Part shown: piece by piece, positions 25,922-35,030 of the stretch
Position numbering within the stretch: the stretch's first letter is position 1
How the letters are laid out: each line of letters starts with the position of its first letter
Assembly: GCF_934307085.1 (NCBI RefSeq)
Contig: NZ_CAKRCF010000011.1
Location: 8,613-72,612 of the forward strand
Direction: 5' to 3'
Source: an uncultured Anaerobutyricum sp.
GTDB lineage: Bacteria; Bacillota; Clostridia; Lachnospirales; Lachnospiraceae
Length of the DNA stretch: 64,000 nucleotides
Made by a program: the position numbers and the translations under genes
Notes under the pieces: generated by a model
The model's input: the letters and a program-made list of their open reading frames with translations, nothing else
Databases searched by the model: none
Told to the model about the DNA's origin: nothing

Positions 25922-26899
25922 ATGATTTATGTGTCTTTTTTTATTGGATTATTTCTTATATGTAAGGGTGGAGACTGGTTTGTAGATGCGGCATCTAAGT
26001 TATCAGAAGCATTGGGTATTCCTAAATATGTAATAGGGGCTACTATTGTAAGTTTTGCTACAACTATGCCGGAAATTATAGTTTCAGTGGCTGCGGCATT
26101 AAGAGGGCATTCTGTTATGGCAATGGGGAATGCTGTTGGTTCTGTTTCTGCAAATACTGGAATTATTCTGGCATTCAGTTTATTTTTTTTACCAGTGGCA
26201 ATTCAGAGAGAAGACTATTTTTTAAAAACAGTGCTATATCTAGGAACGTTATTGATGCTACTTCTTAGCTTTAGAGATAATGTATTTGATAAATCGGACT
26301 GCTTTTTATTATTAATAGCTGGAATTTTATTTCTTACAGAAAATGTGAAAAATGCATTTCGTGTGAAAAAGAACTTTCAAAGTAGAGCGAAAAATAAAAC
26401 AGACAAAGAAATAAATAAAAGAAGTAATAAAAAAATACAAAACCCTATCGCGATATGGAAAATATTTTGCTGGTTTTGCATAGGCGCAATCTGTATTGTG
26501 TCAGGTTCAGAACTTTTGGTGCGGTCTGCCTGTGAGATAGCACAGAAATTACATATAAGTGAAGATATTATTTCTGTAACAATTGTTGCTATGGGAACCT
26601 CATTACCGGAACTTGTAACCACCATTACAGCAATCATAAAAAAAGAATCTTCTTTATCAGTAGGAAATATCGTAGGAGCAAATATGATAGATTCTGCATT
26701 TATTCTTCCAATCTGTACGTTGCTCAGTGGAGAAAGGCTTCCAGTTTCGATGCAAATGGCAAAAATAGATATGCCGTTATGTATCATTATATCTGTTTGT
26801 GCATTACTTCCTATGTTAGTGCGAAAGAAAATTAAACGAAGAGATGGAATAGTAGTTTTTATTATTTACGCAGGATATTTATTATATATTTGTAAATGA
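25922..26899 (+). CDS. CaCA-family Na+/Ca2+ exchanger-like protein
   Basis: The 325-residue membrane protein has about ten segments in two inverted repeats joined by a basic loop (residues 142-180). The alpha-repeat motifs are IGATIVSFATTMPEIIVS near residue 37 and VTIVAMGTSLPELVTTI near residue 217, each followed by a GN(A/I)VG block. This is the YrbG type of calcium/cation exchanger. Cation and counter-ion are not certain. AGGAGGGG precedes the ATG. A terminator follows. Confidence 0.9.
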   Translation: MIYVSFFIGLFLICKGGDWFVDAASKLSEALGIPKYVIGATIVSFATTMPEIIVSVAAALRGHSVMAMGNAVGSVSANTGIILAFSLFFLPVAIQREDYFLKTVLYLGTLLMLLLSFRDNVFDKSDCFLLLIAGILFLTENVKNAFRVKKNFQSRAKNKTDKEINKRSNKKIQNPIAIWKIFCWFCIGAICIVSGSELLVRSACEIAQKLHISEDIISVTIVAMGTSLPELVTTITAIIKKESSLSVGNIVGANMIDSAFILPICTLLSGERLPVSMQMAKIDMPLCIIISVCALLPMLVRKKIKRRDGIVVFIIYAGYLLYICK

Positions 26900-26945
26900 G
26901 AAAGTAAGATGGAACCCATCTGCAAAGAAAAAGTTATCTGCATAT

Positions 26946-27001
26946 AAAAAGAGAGAACGCAAAAAAATAATAAGCTTTTCTTTGGTATTCTCTCTTTTTT
27001 A
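26946..27001. terminator. Bidirectional terminator between convergent genes
   Basis: AAAAAGAGAGAA and TTCTCTCTTTTTT pair around a 30-nt loop, with T-runs on both strands. It serves the exchanger gene on one side and the L,D-transpeptidase-like gene on the other. Confidence 0.8.
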
Positions 27002-27040
27002 TGTAAATAGCTTACAGCAAAAAAAGTCAGTAAAACAGGC

Positions 27041-27907
27041 TTATTTAATACTGTTTAAAATGCTCCTAGCATAGGTATAAAGCTTTTTATTTGCTTTAAT
27101 TAATGGATCTGTAGGGTCATATCTTTTTTTCTTATTTTTAATCTTACCGTTAACTCCAGCTAAAGTATAAACACCAAAAGGACCTTTTTCATTATTTTTT
27201 CTGATTACTTTAACCCATACACGTTTCTTTTTGTTTGTCTTTGTAGCAATATCATAGATAAGCTTTGCATTAACAGCCTGAAGACGTACGCTGGTTGTTG
27301 TCTGGTCTGTTCCCATATTGTTATACAAACCAACTTCTAACTTTCTGTTATTTGTAGTAGTATAACGAGCAGAATGGAAATAGAAGTTACCGTGTTTTGT
27401 CTTTACACCCCACTGATAGTAATGATATGGGCGGCTCTTCTTATAAATAAACCATCTTACAGCAGAAGTCTTCTCAAGACGGCAACCCTTTCCTGCCTTT
27501 GTACCCTTAGGATTACGGGAAGTAGAACAAACCATTGTCTTTAATGGAATATTGTATTTCTTTGTTTTAGGGTCTTTTGCATAAAGAGTTACATTGTGTG
27601 TTTTTGTATTAACGACAATTGTAATATCTTTTTTTATCCATTTTTTGTAATTAAGTTTAAATAAGTCTGTGACTAACTGTCCATTGCTGTTAAAATAAAA
27701 CTTATATGTTTTGTTGTCAGAGTAGCTTTTTAATGTTCTCCAACCTGTCACTTTTTTACCATTTTTGTAATAGGATATAGTTTTATTTGCATTCTGAATC
27801 CATCCATTTTGAGGAGTAGTAGCAGCAGATGCAGTCATTGGGATACTACCCATTAAAATAGTGACAGATAACATAAGTGATAATAACAGTGATGTGATTT
27901 TTTTCAT
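27041..27907 (-). CDS. Exported L,D-transpeptidase (YkuD)-like protein with Cys replaced by Ser
   Basis: The protein has 288 residues, with a signal peptide ending near TASAA (residue 29). Residues 34-84 are choline-binding-like cell-wall repeats (GWIQ, YYKNGKKVTGW, FYFNSNGQLVTD). The YkuD domain spans about 93-225, with HGNFYFHSA containing the conserved His178. The catalytic block, normally SHGC(I/V)RL, reads TTTSVRL: Ser206 stands where the nucleophilic Cys should be. Cross-linking activity is therefore doubtful, and a binding or regulatory role is possible. AGAAAGGAAAGG precedes the start. Confidence 0.82.
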   Translation of the reverse strand: MKKITSLLLSLMLSVTILMGSIPMTASAATTPQNGWIQNANKTISYYKNGKKVTGWRTLKSYSDNKTYKFYFNSNGQLVTDLFKLNYKKWIKKDITIVVNTKTHNVTLYAKDPKTKKYNIPLKTMVCSTSRNPKGTKAGKGCRLEKTSAVRWFIYKKSRPYHYYQWGVKTKHGNFYFHSARYTTTNNRKLEVGLYNNMGTDQTTTSVRLQAVNAKLIYDIATKTNKKKRVWVKVIRKNNEKGPFGVYTLAGVNGKIKNKKKRYDPTDPLIKANKKLYTYARSILNSIK

Positions 27908-28177
27908 TATACCTTTCCTTTCTTTTGTAGTTTTACTAACTATCTCAGTATAATGGAAATGTGAGATAAAGTCAATAAAGGAGACTTTCTTAGCATTTAC
28001 GCATAAGGAAAAAATTCTTTGTTTTATATATAATTTTATTATAAATATTTGAATAAAAAGGACAAATATGTTTATTGAAGAAGGGGATATTTTGTGAAAA
28101 ACAGAGTTGACAATAAGAATACATAGTGTTATAGTTCAAATAGAACAAATAGAATTCACAACGAGAGGGTGAAGATT

Positions 28178-29215
28178 ATGGTAACAAAAACGGATTATTA
28201 TGAAGTTCTTGGAATAAATAGAAATGCAGATGATAAAGCAATAAAGAAAGCATATCGTAAATTAGCAAAGAAATATCACCCAGATATCAATCCTGGGGAT
28301 ACGAATGCGGAAGCAAAGTTTAAAGAAATTACGGAAGCCTACGAGATTTTAAGCGACTCGGAAAAAAGGAAACTTTATGACCAGTTTGGTCATGCTGCTT
28401 TTGATGGAACCGGTGCACAGTCTGGTGCCTATAGTAATGCTGGAGGCTTTGGCGGTTTTGGAGGAAGCGGAGGTTTCCGTGGAGGCACATATCGTTCAAA
28501 TAATGGGAATGGTTATCAGGAATTCCATTTTGAAGGTGGTGATATGGGCGATATCTTTGAAAACTTTTTTGGCAGCGGCTTTAAAAAATCTGGTTTCCAA
28601 AACGGCTTCGGCAAAAACGGAAACTTTAACAATGGATTTAACGGCAATTTCCGACAAAGTGGAGGATTTGGAAATCGTCAATCCTATCAGACAAAAGGAA
28701 ACGATGTTCATGCAGACATCCAGGTAAGTTTTGATGCGGCGGTCTTTGGTAAAAAAGAAACCATTCATTTAAAAGATGAAAATGGAAAAGTACAGGCATT
28801 AGAAGTCAACATTCCAGCAGGAATAGAGACCGGACAAAGTATCCGTCTGAAGGGAAAAGGTTCTCCTGGCTATAATGGTGGAGCCGCGGGCGATTTATTC
28901 CTAAAAGTAACCGTTTCAGAAAAATCAGGCTTTAAGAGAGAAGGACAGGACATTTCCAATACCGTGTCTATTCCATTTATCACGGCTGTTCTTGGCGGAG
29001 ATGTCACAGTACCGACCATTTATGGCAATGTCCGTTGTAGCATTAAACCGGGAACACAATCCGGCAGTAAGTTAAGACTTCGTGGAAAGGGCATTGTCTC
29101 TATGAAGAATTCTTCTGTACATGGTGATCAGTATACTACGATAGAGGTGCAGGTTCCGAAGAATCTGACTCCGAAAGCAAAACAGAAGTTGAGGGAATTT
29201 GTAGCGGAATTATAG
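28178..29215 (+). CDS. DnaJ-class co-chaperone without zinc fingers (CbpA-like)
   Basis: The 345-residue protein begins at the ATG at 28178 (GAGAGGG 9 nt upstream); an in-frame GTG 9 nt earlier is less likely. The J domain is residues 1-70 with HPD in [11 protein letters not shown]. It is followed by a long Gly/Phe/Asn-rich stretch (about 80-170), then the two C-terminal beta domains that bind clients. The four CxxCxGxG repeats of DnaJ are absent, so this is a type II protein that would stimulate DnaK. Element F starts 1 bp after the stop codon. Confidence 0.92.
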   Translation: MVTKTDYYEVLGINRNADDKAIKKAYRKLAKKYHPDINPGDTNAEAKFKEITEAYEILSDSEKRKLYDQFGHAAFDGTGAQSGAYSNAGGFGGFGGSGGFRGGTYRSNNGNGYQEFHFEGGDMGDIFENFFGSGFKKSGFQNGFGKNGNFNNGFNGNFRQSGGFGNRQSYQTKGNDVHADIQVSFDAAVFGKKETIHLKDENGKVQALEVNIPAGIETGQSIRLKGKGSPGYNGGAAGDLFLKVTVSEKSGFKREGQDISNTVSIPFITAVLGGDVTVPTIYGNVRCSIKPGTQSGSKLRLRGKGIVSMKNSSVHGDQYTTIEVQVPKNLTPKAKQKLREFVAEL

Positions 29216-29216
29216 A

Positions 29217-29588
29217 TTCTGATTTGTCGAGCTAAACAGACGCTGCTGTGAAGGAGTTTGTGGTCGGATTACATCGATAGCTTCTAAAAGAGGGATTTAT
29301 TCTAAGGTTGATTTTGTTCCGTTGTGCTAAACGCTCCGTTTTGCCTGATAGAACAACCTTGCTCAAAAACGAGCTCGCAAGGTTACAGTCAAAACTCCAC
29401 AGCACAAAGTCACAAAATACAACCTTAGAATAAATCCCTCTTTTCCAGTTTTTTTGAGCAATCCGATAGAAGACCATCTACAGCAGCTCAAAAGGAGATA
29501 TTGTTTCGTCTCTCTGTTCAATACTACTTCTGGCAATCCGACTACATATTTTCCTTAGCGGCGTCTGTCCAGCCACACAAATTAGAAT
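29217..29588. repeat. Palindromic element F (type II core)
   Basis: This 372-bp nested inverted repeat fills the gap between two convergent genes. The outer stem ATTCTGATTTGT/ACAAATTAGAAT begins 1 bp after the dnaJ-like stop and ends at the base before the YdcF stop. The inner arms 29286-29310 and 29420-29444 are a perfect 25-bp inverted repeat. The core between them shares long blocks with element G, including TTGTGCTAAACGCTC and ACAGCACAAA. CTTCTGGCAATCCG at 29527 is also found in G. Confidence 0.85.
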
Positions 29589-29960
29589 TTAACCTGCATA
29601 TTCAGGATTTGCCTCTCTTACGTATTCGGCATAATTTTCTTTTAAATATTGATTAAAAATTTCTGCTTCGGTTAAGCCTTCTGTTATGATGGAAGGGTAT
29701 TCCGTATGGACTTTTTCGCGTAGGGTCTGTGTGGTGTGTCCTGCACCTCCTACGATAATGTAATGTTTTGCAATTTTATTCTGAATCGCTTCGGCAAGTA
29801 CGTCTCCACCGCAGATAATACTACCGCCGAACAGGACAAAGATGTCTGCCTGTGGAATGTTATATTTTTTTGTAAGAGCAGAAGGGGTAAGTTCTTCTAT
29901 GTCTCTTTTTCCACAGAAATTTCCAAGAGCATTGATTGCGTTTATTGTTTGTTGATCCAT
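29589..29960 (-). pseudogene. YdcF (DUF218)-family protein, C-terminally truncated next to element F
   Basis: The 123-residue frame starts well (GGAGGAATAG before ATG) and carries the N-terminal half of a YdcF/ElyC-type protein: ADIFVLFGGSIICGGDVLAEA near residue 38 and KHYIIVGGAGHTTQTLRE near residue 65. Family members are usually over 200 residues, with a later conserved block containing STN-type and further core strands. Here translation stops at element F, and the second half is not present beyond it. I infer that element F arrived with loss of the 3' part, leaving a gene that is probably non-functional. A short natural variant cannot be excluded. Confidence 0.65.
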
Positions 29961-30153
29961 GTCTCTATTCCTCCATTATGTTACTGCTATATGCATTTTT
30001 CAAACACAGGCTAGTCATTTTAAATCTTTTCAAATGAATGATTGGTTGAAGACTCGTTTTTTACGAGAGCTTTTAAATATCTTTTGTTGCGATACTTTTC
30101 TAAAGTAAGTATAATATTAAATATAACATAGTTTTAAGAAAAGAGGTGCAATT

Positions 30154-31749
30154 ATGGGAATTTATTTGAATCCAGGGACAATAGAATTTCAGGAAAGTAT
30201 AAATTCAGAAATATATATAGATAAGACAATGCTTATTGAGAGAACAAATGCAGCTCTTAGAACAAAACAAAAATATATGTGTATCAGCCGTCCGCGAAGA
30301 TTTGGCAAATCAATGGCGGCGGATATGCTTGCGGCGTATTACGGAAAAGATAATGATTCAGCGGCATTATTTGATGGATTAGAGATTAGTCACTCTGAGA
30401 CATTCTCTACACATTTAAATAAATATAATGTTTTTAAGATAAATATGCAGGAATTTTTAAGCATGACACAGAATGCAGATGAGATGCTTAAAGTGCTTCA
30501 AAAAAGGCTACTTAAAGAATTAAAATATAAATATCCAGAATATGTAGATAGTGATAATCTGATATTTGCCATGCAGGATATTTTCTCTTATACAGGGCAG
30601 TCATTTATTATTTTAATTGATGAGTGGGATTGTCTGTTTCGTGAATATAAACAGGATGAGGAGGCACAGAGAAAATATTTAGATTTTTTAAGGGTATGGT
30701 TAAAGGATAAAGCATATATTGCTCTTGCTTATATGACAGGAATTCTTCCGGTTAAAAAGTACGGAACGCATTCTGCACTAAATATGTTTATGGAATATTC
30801 AATGACAGACCCCGGAAATATGGCAGAATATTTTGGATTCACAGAAAAAGAAGTAGAAAGTCTTTGCGTAGAATATGGAATGAGTATAGAGGAAACAAAG
30901 GCGTGGTATAACGGATACGGTCTCTATAGCCATAACAAACAGGAAGACATTTTATATTCTATTTACAATCCAAAGTCAGTCGTGGAAGCAATGTTACGTC
31001 ACAGATTTGGAAACTACTGGAATCAGACGGAAACCTATGAGGCGCTTAAGGTATATATTCAGATGAATATGGATGGCTTAAAAGATGCTATTGTTGAGAT
31101 GCTCGCGGGTAATAGCGTAAGAATTAATATAGGTACATTTCATAATGATATGACGACATTTGCAACAAGAGATGATATTTTGACATTGCTTGTGCATTTG
31201 GGATATCTTACTTATGACGTGGAAAAAGAATCTGTTAGAATTCCGAATAAAGAGGTGGCGAAAGAGTATATTAATGCAATTAGTACGATGGATTGGAAAG
31301 AGGTAATTTCCTCTATAAATAATTCAAGGAGATTGTTAGAGGCTTTATGGAATTTAGACGCAGGTAAAGTAGCAGCAGGAGTAGACAAGGCGCATGAAGA
31401 AATTTCTATTCTTCAATATAATGATGAAAATTCATTGAGCTGTACGATTTCATTGGCGTTTTATTTTGCAAGAGAATACTATACGATAGTACGGGAACTG
31501 CCAACGGGAAAAGGCTTTGCGGATATTTGCCTAATTCCACGAAAGATTCATATGGATAAACCAGCAGTAGTTATTGAATTAAAGTGGGATAAGAGTGCAT
31601 CAGGTGCAATTTCACAAATAAAAGAGAAAAAATATATAGAGGCTCTATCAGAATATCAGGGCAATTTAATTCTGGCAGGAATTAATTATGATAAAAAAAC
31701 AAAAAAGCATACTTGCTTGATAGAGAAGGTAAACTATAATTTGAGATAG
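30154..31749 (+). CDS. AAA-ATPase-like protein with PD-(D/E)XK nuclease domain
   Basis: The 531-residue protein belongs to a family expanded in gut bacteria (AAA-ATPase_like plus PDDEXK_9, DUF1703). The N-terminal STAND-like ATPase has a Walker A variant SRPRRFGKSM at residues 45-54 and Walker B FIILIDEWD near residue 150, with EWYNGYG-type residues near 250. The C-terminal nuclease-like domain shows GKGFADICLIP and VIELKWDKS (near 455-485), the PD-(D/E)XK core. Function is unknown; transposon, phage-defence and regulatory roles have been suggested for the family. A relic of a second copy lies directly downstream. Confidence 0.88.
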   Translation: MGIYLNPGTIEFQESINSEIYIDKTMLIERTNAALRTKQKYMCISRPRRFGKSMAADMLAAYYGKDNDSAALFDGLEISHSETFSTHLNKYNVFKINMQEFLSMTQNADEMLKVLQKRLLKELKYKYPEYVDSDNLIFAMQDIFSYTGQSFIILIDEWDCLFREYKQDEEAQRKYLDFLRVWLKDKAYIALAYMTGILPVKKYGTHSALNMFMEYSMTDPGNMAEYFGFTEKEVESLCVEYGMSIEETKAWYNGYGLYSHNKQEDILYSIYNPKSVVEAMLRHRFGNYWNQTETYEALKVYIQMNMDGLKDAIVEMLAGNSVRINIGTFHNDMTTFATRDDILTLLVHLGYLTYDVEKESVRIPNKEVAKEYINAISTMDWKEVISSINNSRRLLEALWNLDAGKVAAGVDKAHEEISILQYNDENSLSCTISLAFYFAREYYTIVRELPTGKGFADICLIPRKIHMDKPAVVIELKWDKSASGAISQIKEKKYIEALSEYQGNLILAGINYDKKTKKHTCLIEKVNYNLR

Positions 31750-31785
31750 AATCGAAAGGGGATGTTAAAGTGGGGCTGTTTTTAA

Positions 31786-31962
31786 ATATATGACCGATAT
31801 AAAAAATATACGAGAAAACCCTGTATTACAAGAGAAGAACTAAGAGAATGGTACGATGGATACTATACAGCAGCAAGAGAAAGAATATATATAGTATGTG
31901 CTTTATCTGATAATCAGATTTCGAATTACTGGACGAATTCTGGCAGTGGGAATAGGCTATAA
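31786..31962 (+). pseudogene. Remnant of a second AAA-ATPase-like gene
   Basis: A short frame without a start reads TREELREWYDGYY, then IYIVCALSDNQISNYWTNSG, closely resembling the middle of the AAA-ATPase-like family (compare KAWYNGYGL and FGNYWNQTE in the intact neighbour). Residues that normally separate the two blocks are missing. The paralogue has been deleted on both sides. It is evidence that these genes were once tandem. Confidence 0.7.
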
Positions 31963-32004
31963 TAAACAGAATAAAAAACACAGTTGCAAAGTAGAGGTGC
32001 TAAA

Positions 32005-32640
32005 ATGACAACAATTTTATGCTACGGAGATTCAAACACCTATGGTTATAATCCAGTAAATGGTTTACGTTATCCAAAAGATATACGTTGGACGGGTGTA
32101 TTACAAAAGTTGCTTGGTGAAGATTATGCAGTCATAGAAGAAGGCTGTAATGGAAGGACAACAGTTTTTGAAGACATTGCCGAACCGTGGAAAGCAGGAC
32201 TTGGCTATTTAAAGCCTTGTCTAAATACGCATAAGCCGATTGATTTTGTAATCATGATGCTCGGAAGTAATGATTTAAAAAGAATGTTTCATGCATCGGC
32301 AAAAGAGATTGCAGATGGAGCAGAGCAATTAGTAAGTACTATAAAAGAGTTTACGAAAGAAAAACAAGGTTTCATATCGAAAGTAATTCTAGTATCGCCT
32401 CCAGAGATTGGAGCGGATATTGCAACTTCAGAATTTGCCCGGTCATTTGATGAGGATGCGATTGAACGTTCAAAGGAACTTTCAGCTTTCTATGAAAAAA
32501 TCGCTAAAAAATATGATTGCATTTTCTTTGATGCGGCAAAAGTGATAGAATCATCGAAAGTGGATTCTCTTCATTTGATGCCGGAGGCACATAAAAAACT
32601 GGCAGAAGAACTTTATAAATGCATTAAGGAAAATGAATAA
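32005..32640 (+). CDS. SGNH-family hydrolase (GDSL-like esterase)
   Basis: The 211-residue cytoplasmic protein begins at the ATG at 32005 after GAGGTGC. Block I is CYGDSNTYGYNP with nucleophile Ser10, block III is MLGSNDLKR near residue 84 and block V is SLHLMPEAHK with the catalytic His. Such enzymes remove acyl or acetyl groups from sugars or lipids; here the substrate is unknown. The start of the next small gene lies 16 bp downstream. Confidence 0.9.
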   Translation: MTTILCYGDSNTYGYNPVNGLRYPKDIRWTGVLQKLLGEDYAVIEEGCNGRTTVFEDIAEPWKAGLGYLKPCLNTHKPIDFVIMMLGSNDLKRMFHASAKEIADGAEQLVSTIKEFTKEKQGFISKVILVSPPEIGADIATSEFARSFDEDAIERSKELSAFYEKIAKKYDCIFFDAAKVIESSKVDSLHLMPEAHKKLAEELYKCIKENE

Positions 32641-32656
32641 GAAAAGAGGTCAAATC

Positions 32657-32851
32657 ATGCAGGTAAAAATCATAAAGAAAAATGACGAATACTCCTCAGA
32701 GTACGCAGTAGGAGATATTTTTGAAGTAGAAGCCTTAAAAAAATTGCCGAGAGCAATGAATTTGATAAAAGTAACACCACAGAAAATCGAATTTTCAAAC
32801 AGTGATTTTAAGAATATGGGTGGAGATATCAGACAGAGTATTATATTCTAG
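32657..32851 (+). CDS. Small hypothetical protein, 64 residues
   Basis: Begins MQVKIIKKNDEYSSEYAVGD after AAGAGGT. It is not recognised. VGDIFEVEAL suggests a small beta-barrel, as found in SH3-like proteins. It is probably co-transcribed with the SGNH hydrolase, from which it is separated by 16 bp. Length and a good ribosome-binding site support a real gene. Confidence 0.6.
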   Translation: MQVKIIKKNDEYSSEYAVGDIFEVEALKKLPRAMNLIKVTPQKIEFSNSDFKNMGGDIRQSIIF

Positions 32852-32868
32852 AACTTGGCACTCAACCC

Positions 32869-32896
32869 TTGACATGGCTAATAATATCTGTATAAT
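32869..32896 (+). promoter_or_regulatory. Promoter of mecA
   Basis: TTGACA and TATAAT with a 16-bp spacer, 40 bp before the mecA start codon. Confidence 0.75.
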
Positions 32897-32936
32897 AAAA
32901 TTAGGCAGAACAAATGGCCTTGAAAGAAGGGATAAT

Positions 32937-33794
32937 ATGTTTTTTTGGAAAATAGATGATGAGACCATACGATGCCTTATTAATAAGGAAGAGATAGGGC
33001 AGATGGGCTTTGATTTAAAAGAGCTTAGTGAAGATAATGAGCAGATGGAAGAATTTTTAAATGCTGTTATTGCGGATTCTAAGAATTATATTGAGTGGAA
33101 TACGGAGAATGGAGTGCAGAACTATATTGCAAGATCACTTCCATCAGAACAGTTTTTGATTACGATTAGCTGTACATTTCAGGATATTGCGATTGACAGG
33201 GACTTAGACCAGATTAAGAAGATGACGACTGCGTTAAAAGAACGAATTTCTGATGATAGGATTGATAGTATCTACTCTCTGACAGGAGAGGAGAAGGAGC
33301 GGGAGTTTGAATCCTTAGCAAGAGACCTTCATGATGTATGCATGGGGAATACCAGTGCCAGTGAAAAGACTGCTGAAGAAGCAGCAAAAAATAGGCAGGA
33401 TACATCGCAAGAAGTATCTTTCCAGCAATCAGCACCGACGAAACAATCTGGTTCCTCAATGACAGGTAAGGAAGAAAAAAAGCCGGATGTAAGACCGCAT
33501 ATTCCTGCACAGAAGCTTATATTTGAGAACTTTCATAATCTGATGGACTTTTGTTCTCTTTTGAATAAAGATTATTTTATTCCATCAAGTCTTTATAAGG
33601 AAGCAGAGAAGTATATTTTATTGGTGGAGTTTCCAATAGAGATGGATAATTCTCAGATTATTACATTCATGATAACCGCAGAAGAATACGGTGCAGAATG
33701 TTCGAATCAGAGACTGGATGGATATTATCTGTCAGAACATTCGAAGCTGATTATTAAAGAAAAGGCGTTGGAGACACTTTTTAGAATGAATTAG
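32937..33794 (+). CDS. mecA: Adaptor protein MecA
   Basis: The 285-residue protein begins at the ATG at 32937 after GAAAGAAGG; a longer frame crosses the promoter and is rejected. The N-terminal domain (MFFWKIDDETIRCLINKEEIG...) binds targets. An acidic, Gln/Ser-rich linker covers roughly residues 140-190. The C-terminal domain (IFENFHNLMDFCSLL... to the end) is the ClpC-binding part. In Bacillus MecA delivers ComK and other proteins to ClpCP. It is transcribed alone. Confidence 0.85.
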   Translation: MFFWKIDDETIRCLINKEEIGQMGFDLKELSEDNEQMEEFLNAVIADSKNYIEWNTENGVQNYIARSLPSEQFLITISCTFQDIAIDRDLDQIKKMTTALKERISDDRIDSIYSLTGEEKEREFESLARDLHDVCMGNTSASEKTAEEAAKNRQDTSQEVSFQQSAPTKQSGSSMTGKEEKKPDVRPHIPAQKLIFENFHNLMDFCSLLNKDYFIPSSLYKEAEKYILLVEFPIEMDNSQIITFMITAEEYGAECSNQRLDGYYLSEHSKLIIKEKALETLFRMN

Positions 33795-33957
33795 ACGGAA
33801 ACTCACAGGATATTATTGTTTCTTAATGCGTAAGACTTTTAATATCAATAGGATATGAAAGCATTTTAATACATGGAATTCTGGCGGATGGTTTCTATCT
33901 TCTAAGAAGAGTGCATAATTACATATAACCAAAAACGAATAATTATGATATACTAAC

Positions 33958-33992
33958 AGGGAACTGGTTAAAAACTGGTTCTCTGTTTTTTA
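33958..33992 (+). terminator. Intrinsic terminator downstream of mecA
   Basis: AGGGAAC pairs with GTTCTCT and is followed by GTTTTTT. It lies 165 bp after the mecA stop. The rest of the 370-bp gap up to 34164 is AT-rich; no T-box or other leader motif is seen before the chorismate mutase gene. Confidence 0.65.
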
Positions 33993-34164
33993 TAATATGT
34001 AATTATCTAGAGGCAGAGATATTTTTGAAAATTTATTCTGGAAATTTACATGGCAAAGTAAGTATATGCAAAAAAGATATCGAAAATGTAGTTTTGTAAA
34101 CAGATTCAGAATAATTGTTATAATTTTACAGAATGTTTAAAATAAAAGAAGGGACAGAATACAT

Positions 34165-35028
34165 ATGGATTTATCAGATGTAAGGAAAAATATTGACCGT
34201 GTAGATGCAGAGATTCGCAAGCTTTTTGTGGAGCGTATGACATTGGCAGACCAGGTTGCCTGCATTAAGGCAGAAACAGAAGATAAGATTTATAAACCAG
34301 ACAGAGAAGAGATTATTATTAAAAAGCAGACGGAAGGAATGAAGCCAGAATTGGTAAGAGAATATACCGCTCTTATCAAGAGAATTATGGAAGTAAGCCG
34401 TAAGTATCAGTATGGAAGAACGTTAGAGCTTCGTCAGTGCTTCCCATTTGAATATAGTAAGATGCCGGCAGTTATTTTAAAACCAGCAATGGTAAAAGAA
34501 GAATTATATATTTGTGAACATTTTTCAAAAGATAAGGTAATTACCGTGTCTTCTTATGAGGAGGTTGGAAATTATATCAAAGAAGGTAAAGCAGATGCGG
34601 GAATCGGTATTATTGAGGAAGTAGGAATTGGTGTTTCTGATGAACTTCACAATCTGCTTGCAGAAAAAAAATTATATATCACGCATTGTAAGGTACAGGA
34701 AGAAGGCGGAGTGCGCCGTAAAGTAGTGACATTTACAGATAAGCTGGTTGTTCTTCCGTCTCATAATCGAGTAAAAGTGATGTTTGAATGCCCAAACCAC
34801 AGCGGCAGTATCAGCAGCATTTTATCCATGATTTCTGATTATGGTGTGAATCTTACAGAGATTCATTCACGCCCATTTTGGAAGGAGAATAGCTGGAATT
34901 ATAAGTTCTTCGTAGAAATGAGTGCCAATATTGATACAAAAGAAATCCGTGCATTATTATACCAGCTTTCTCAGGAGACAGCATATTTAAAGATTCTTGG
35001 AAGCTACGCCTGTGAGGGAGACTTTTAG
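34165..35028 (+). CDS. Chorismate mutase-ACT protein with a shortened prephenate-dehydratase region
   Basis: The 287-residue protein looks like PheA with its middle shrunk. Residues 1-85 are an AroQ chorismate mutase (DLSDVRKNIDRVDAEIRKL, VACIKAE, KPDREE). Residues 115-185 resemble half of a prephenate dehydratase (EEVGNYIKEGKADAGIGIIE in place of the usual PIENS block), but the N-terminal GPxGTFS block and TRF motif are missing. Residues 205-285 are an ACT domain (PNHSGSISSILSMISDYGVN, EIHSRPF), the phenylalanine-sensing unit. It probably makes prephenate under amino-acid control, without dehydratase activity. The next gene starts 2 bp later. Confidence 0.8.
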   Translation: MDLSDVRKNIDRVDAEIRKLFVERMTLADQVACIKAETEDKIYKPDREEIIIKKQTEGMKPELVREYTALIKRIMEVSRKYQYGRTLELRQCFPFEYSKMPAVILKPAMVKEELYICEHFSKDKVITVSSYEEVGNYIKEGKADAGIGIIEEVGIGVSDELHNLLAEKKLYITHCKVQEEGGVRRKVVTFTDKLVVLPSHNRVKVMFECPNHSGSISSILSMISDYGVNLTEIHSRPFWKENSWNYKFFVEMSANIDTKEIRALLYQLSQETAYLKILGSYACEGDF

Positions 35029-35030
35029 AG

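Noticed and set aside
33795..34164. T-box leader before the chorismate mutase-ACT gene
   Set aside because: No conserved T-box sequence or specifier-loop arrangement was visible, only a terminator.
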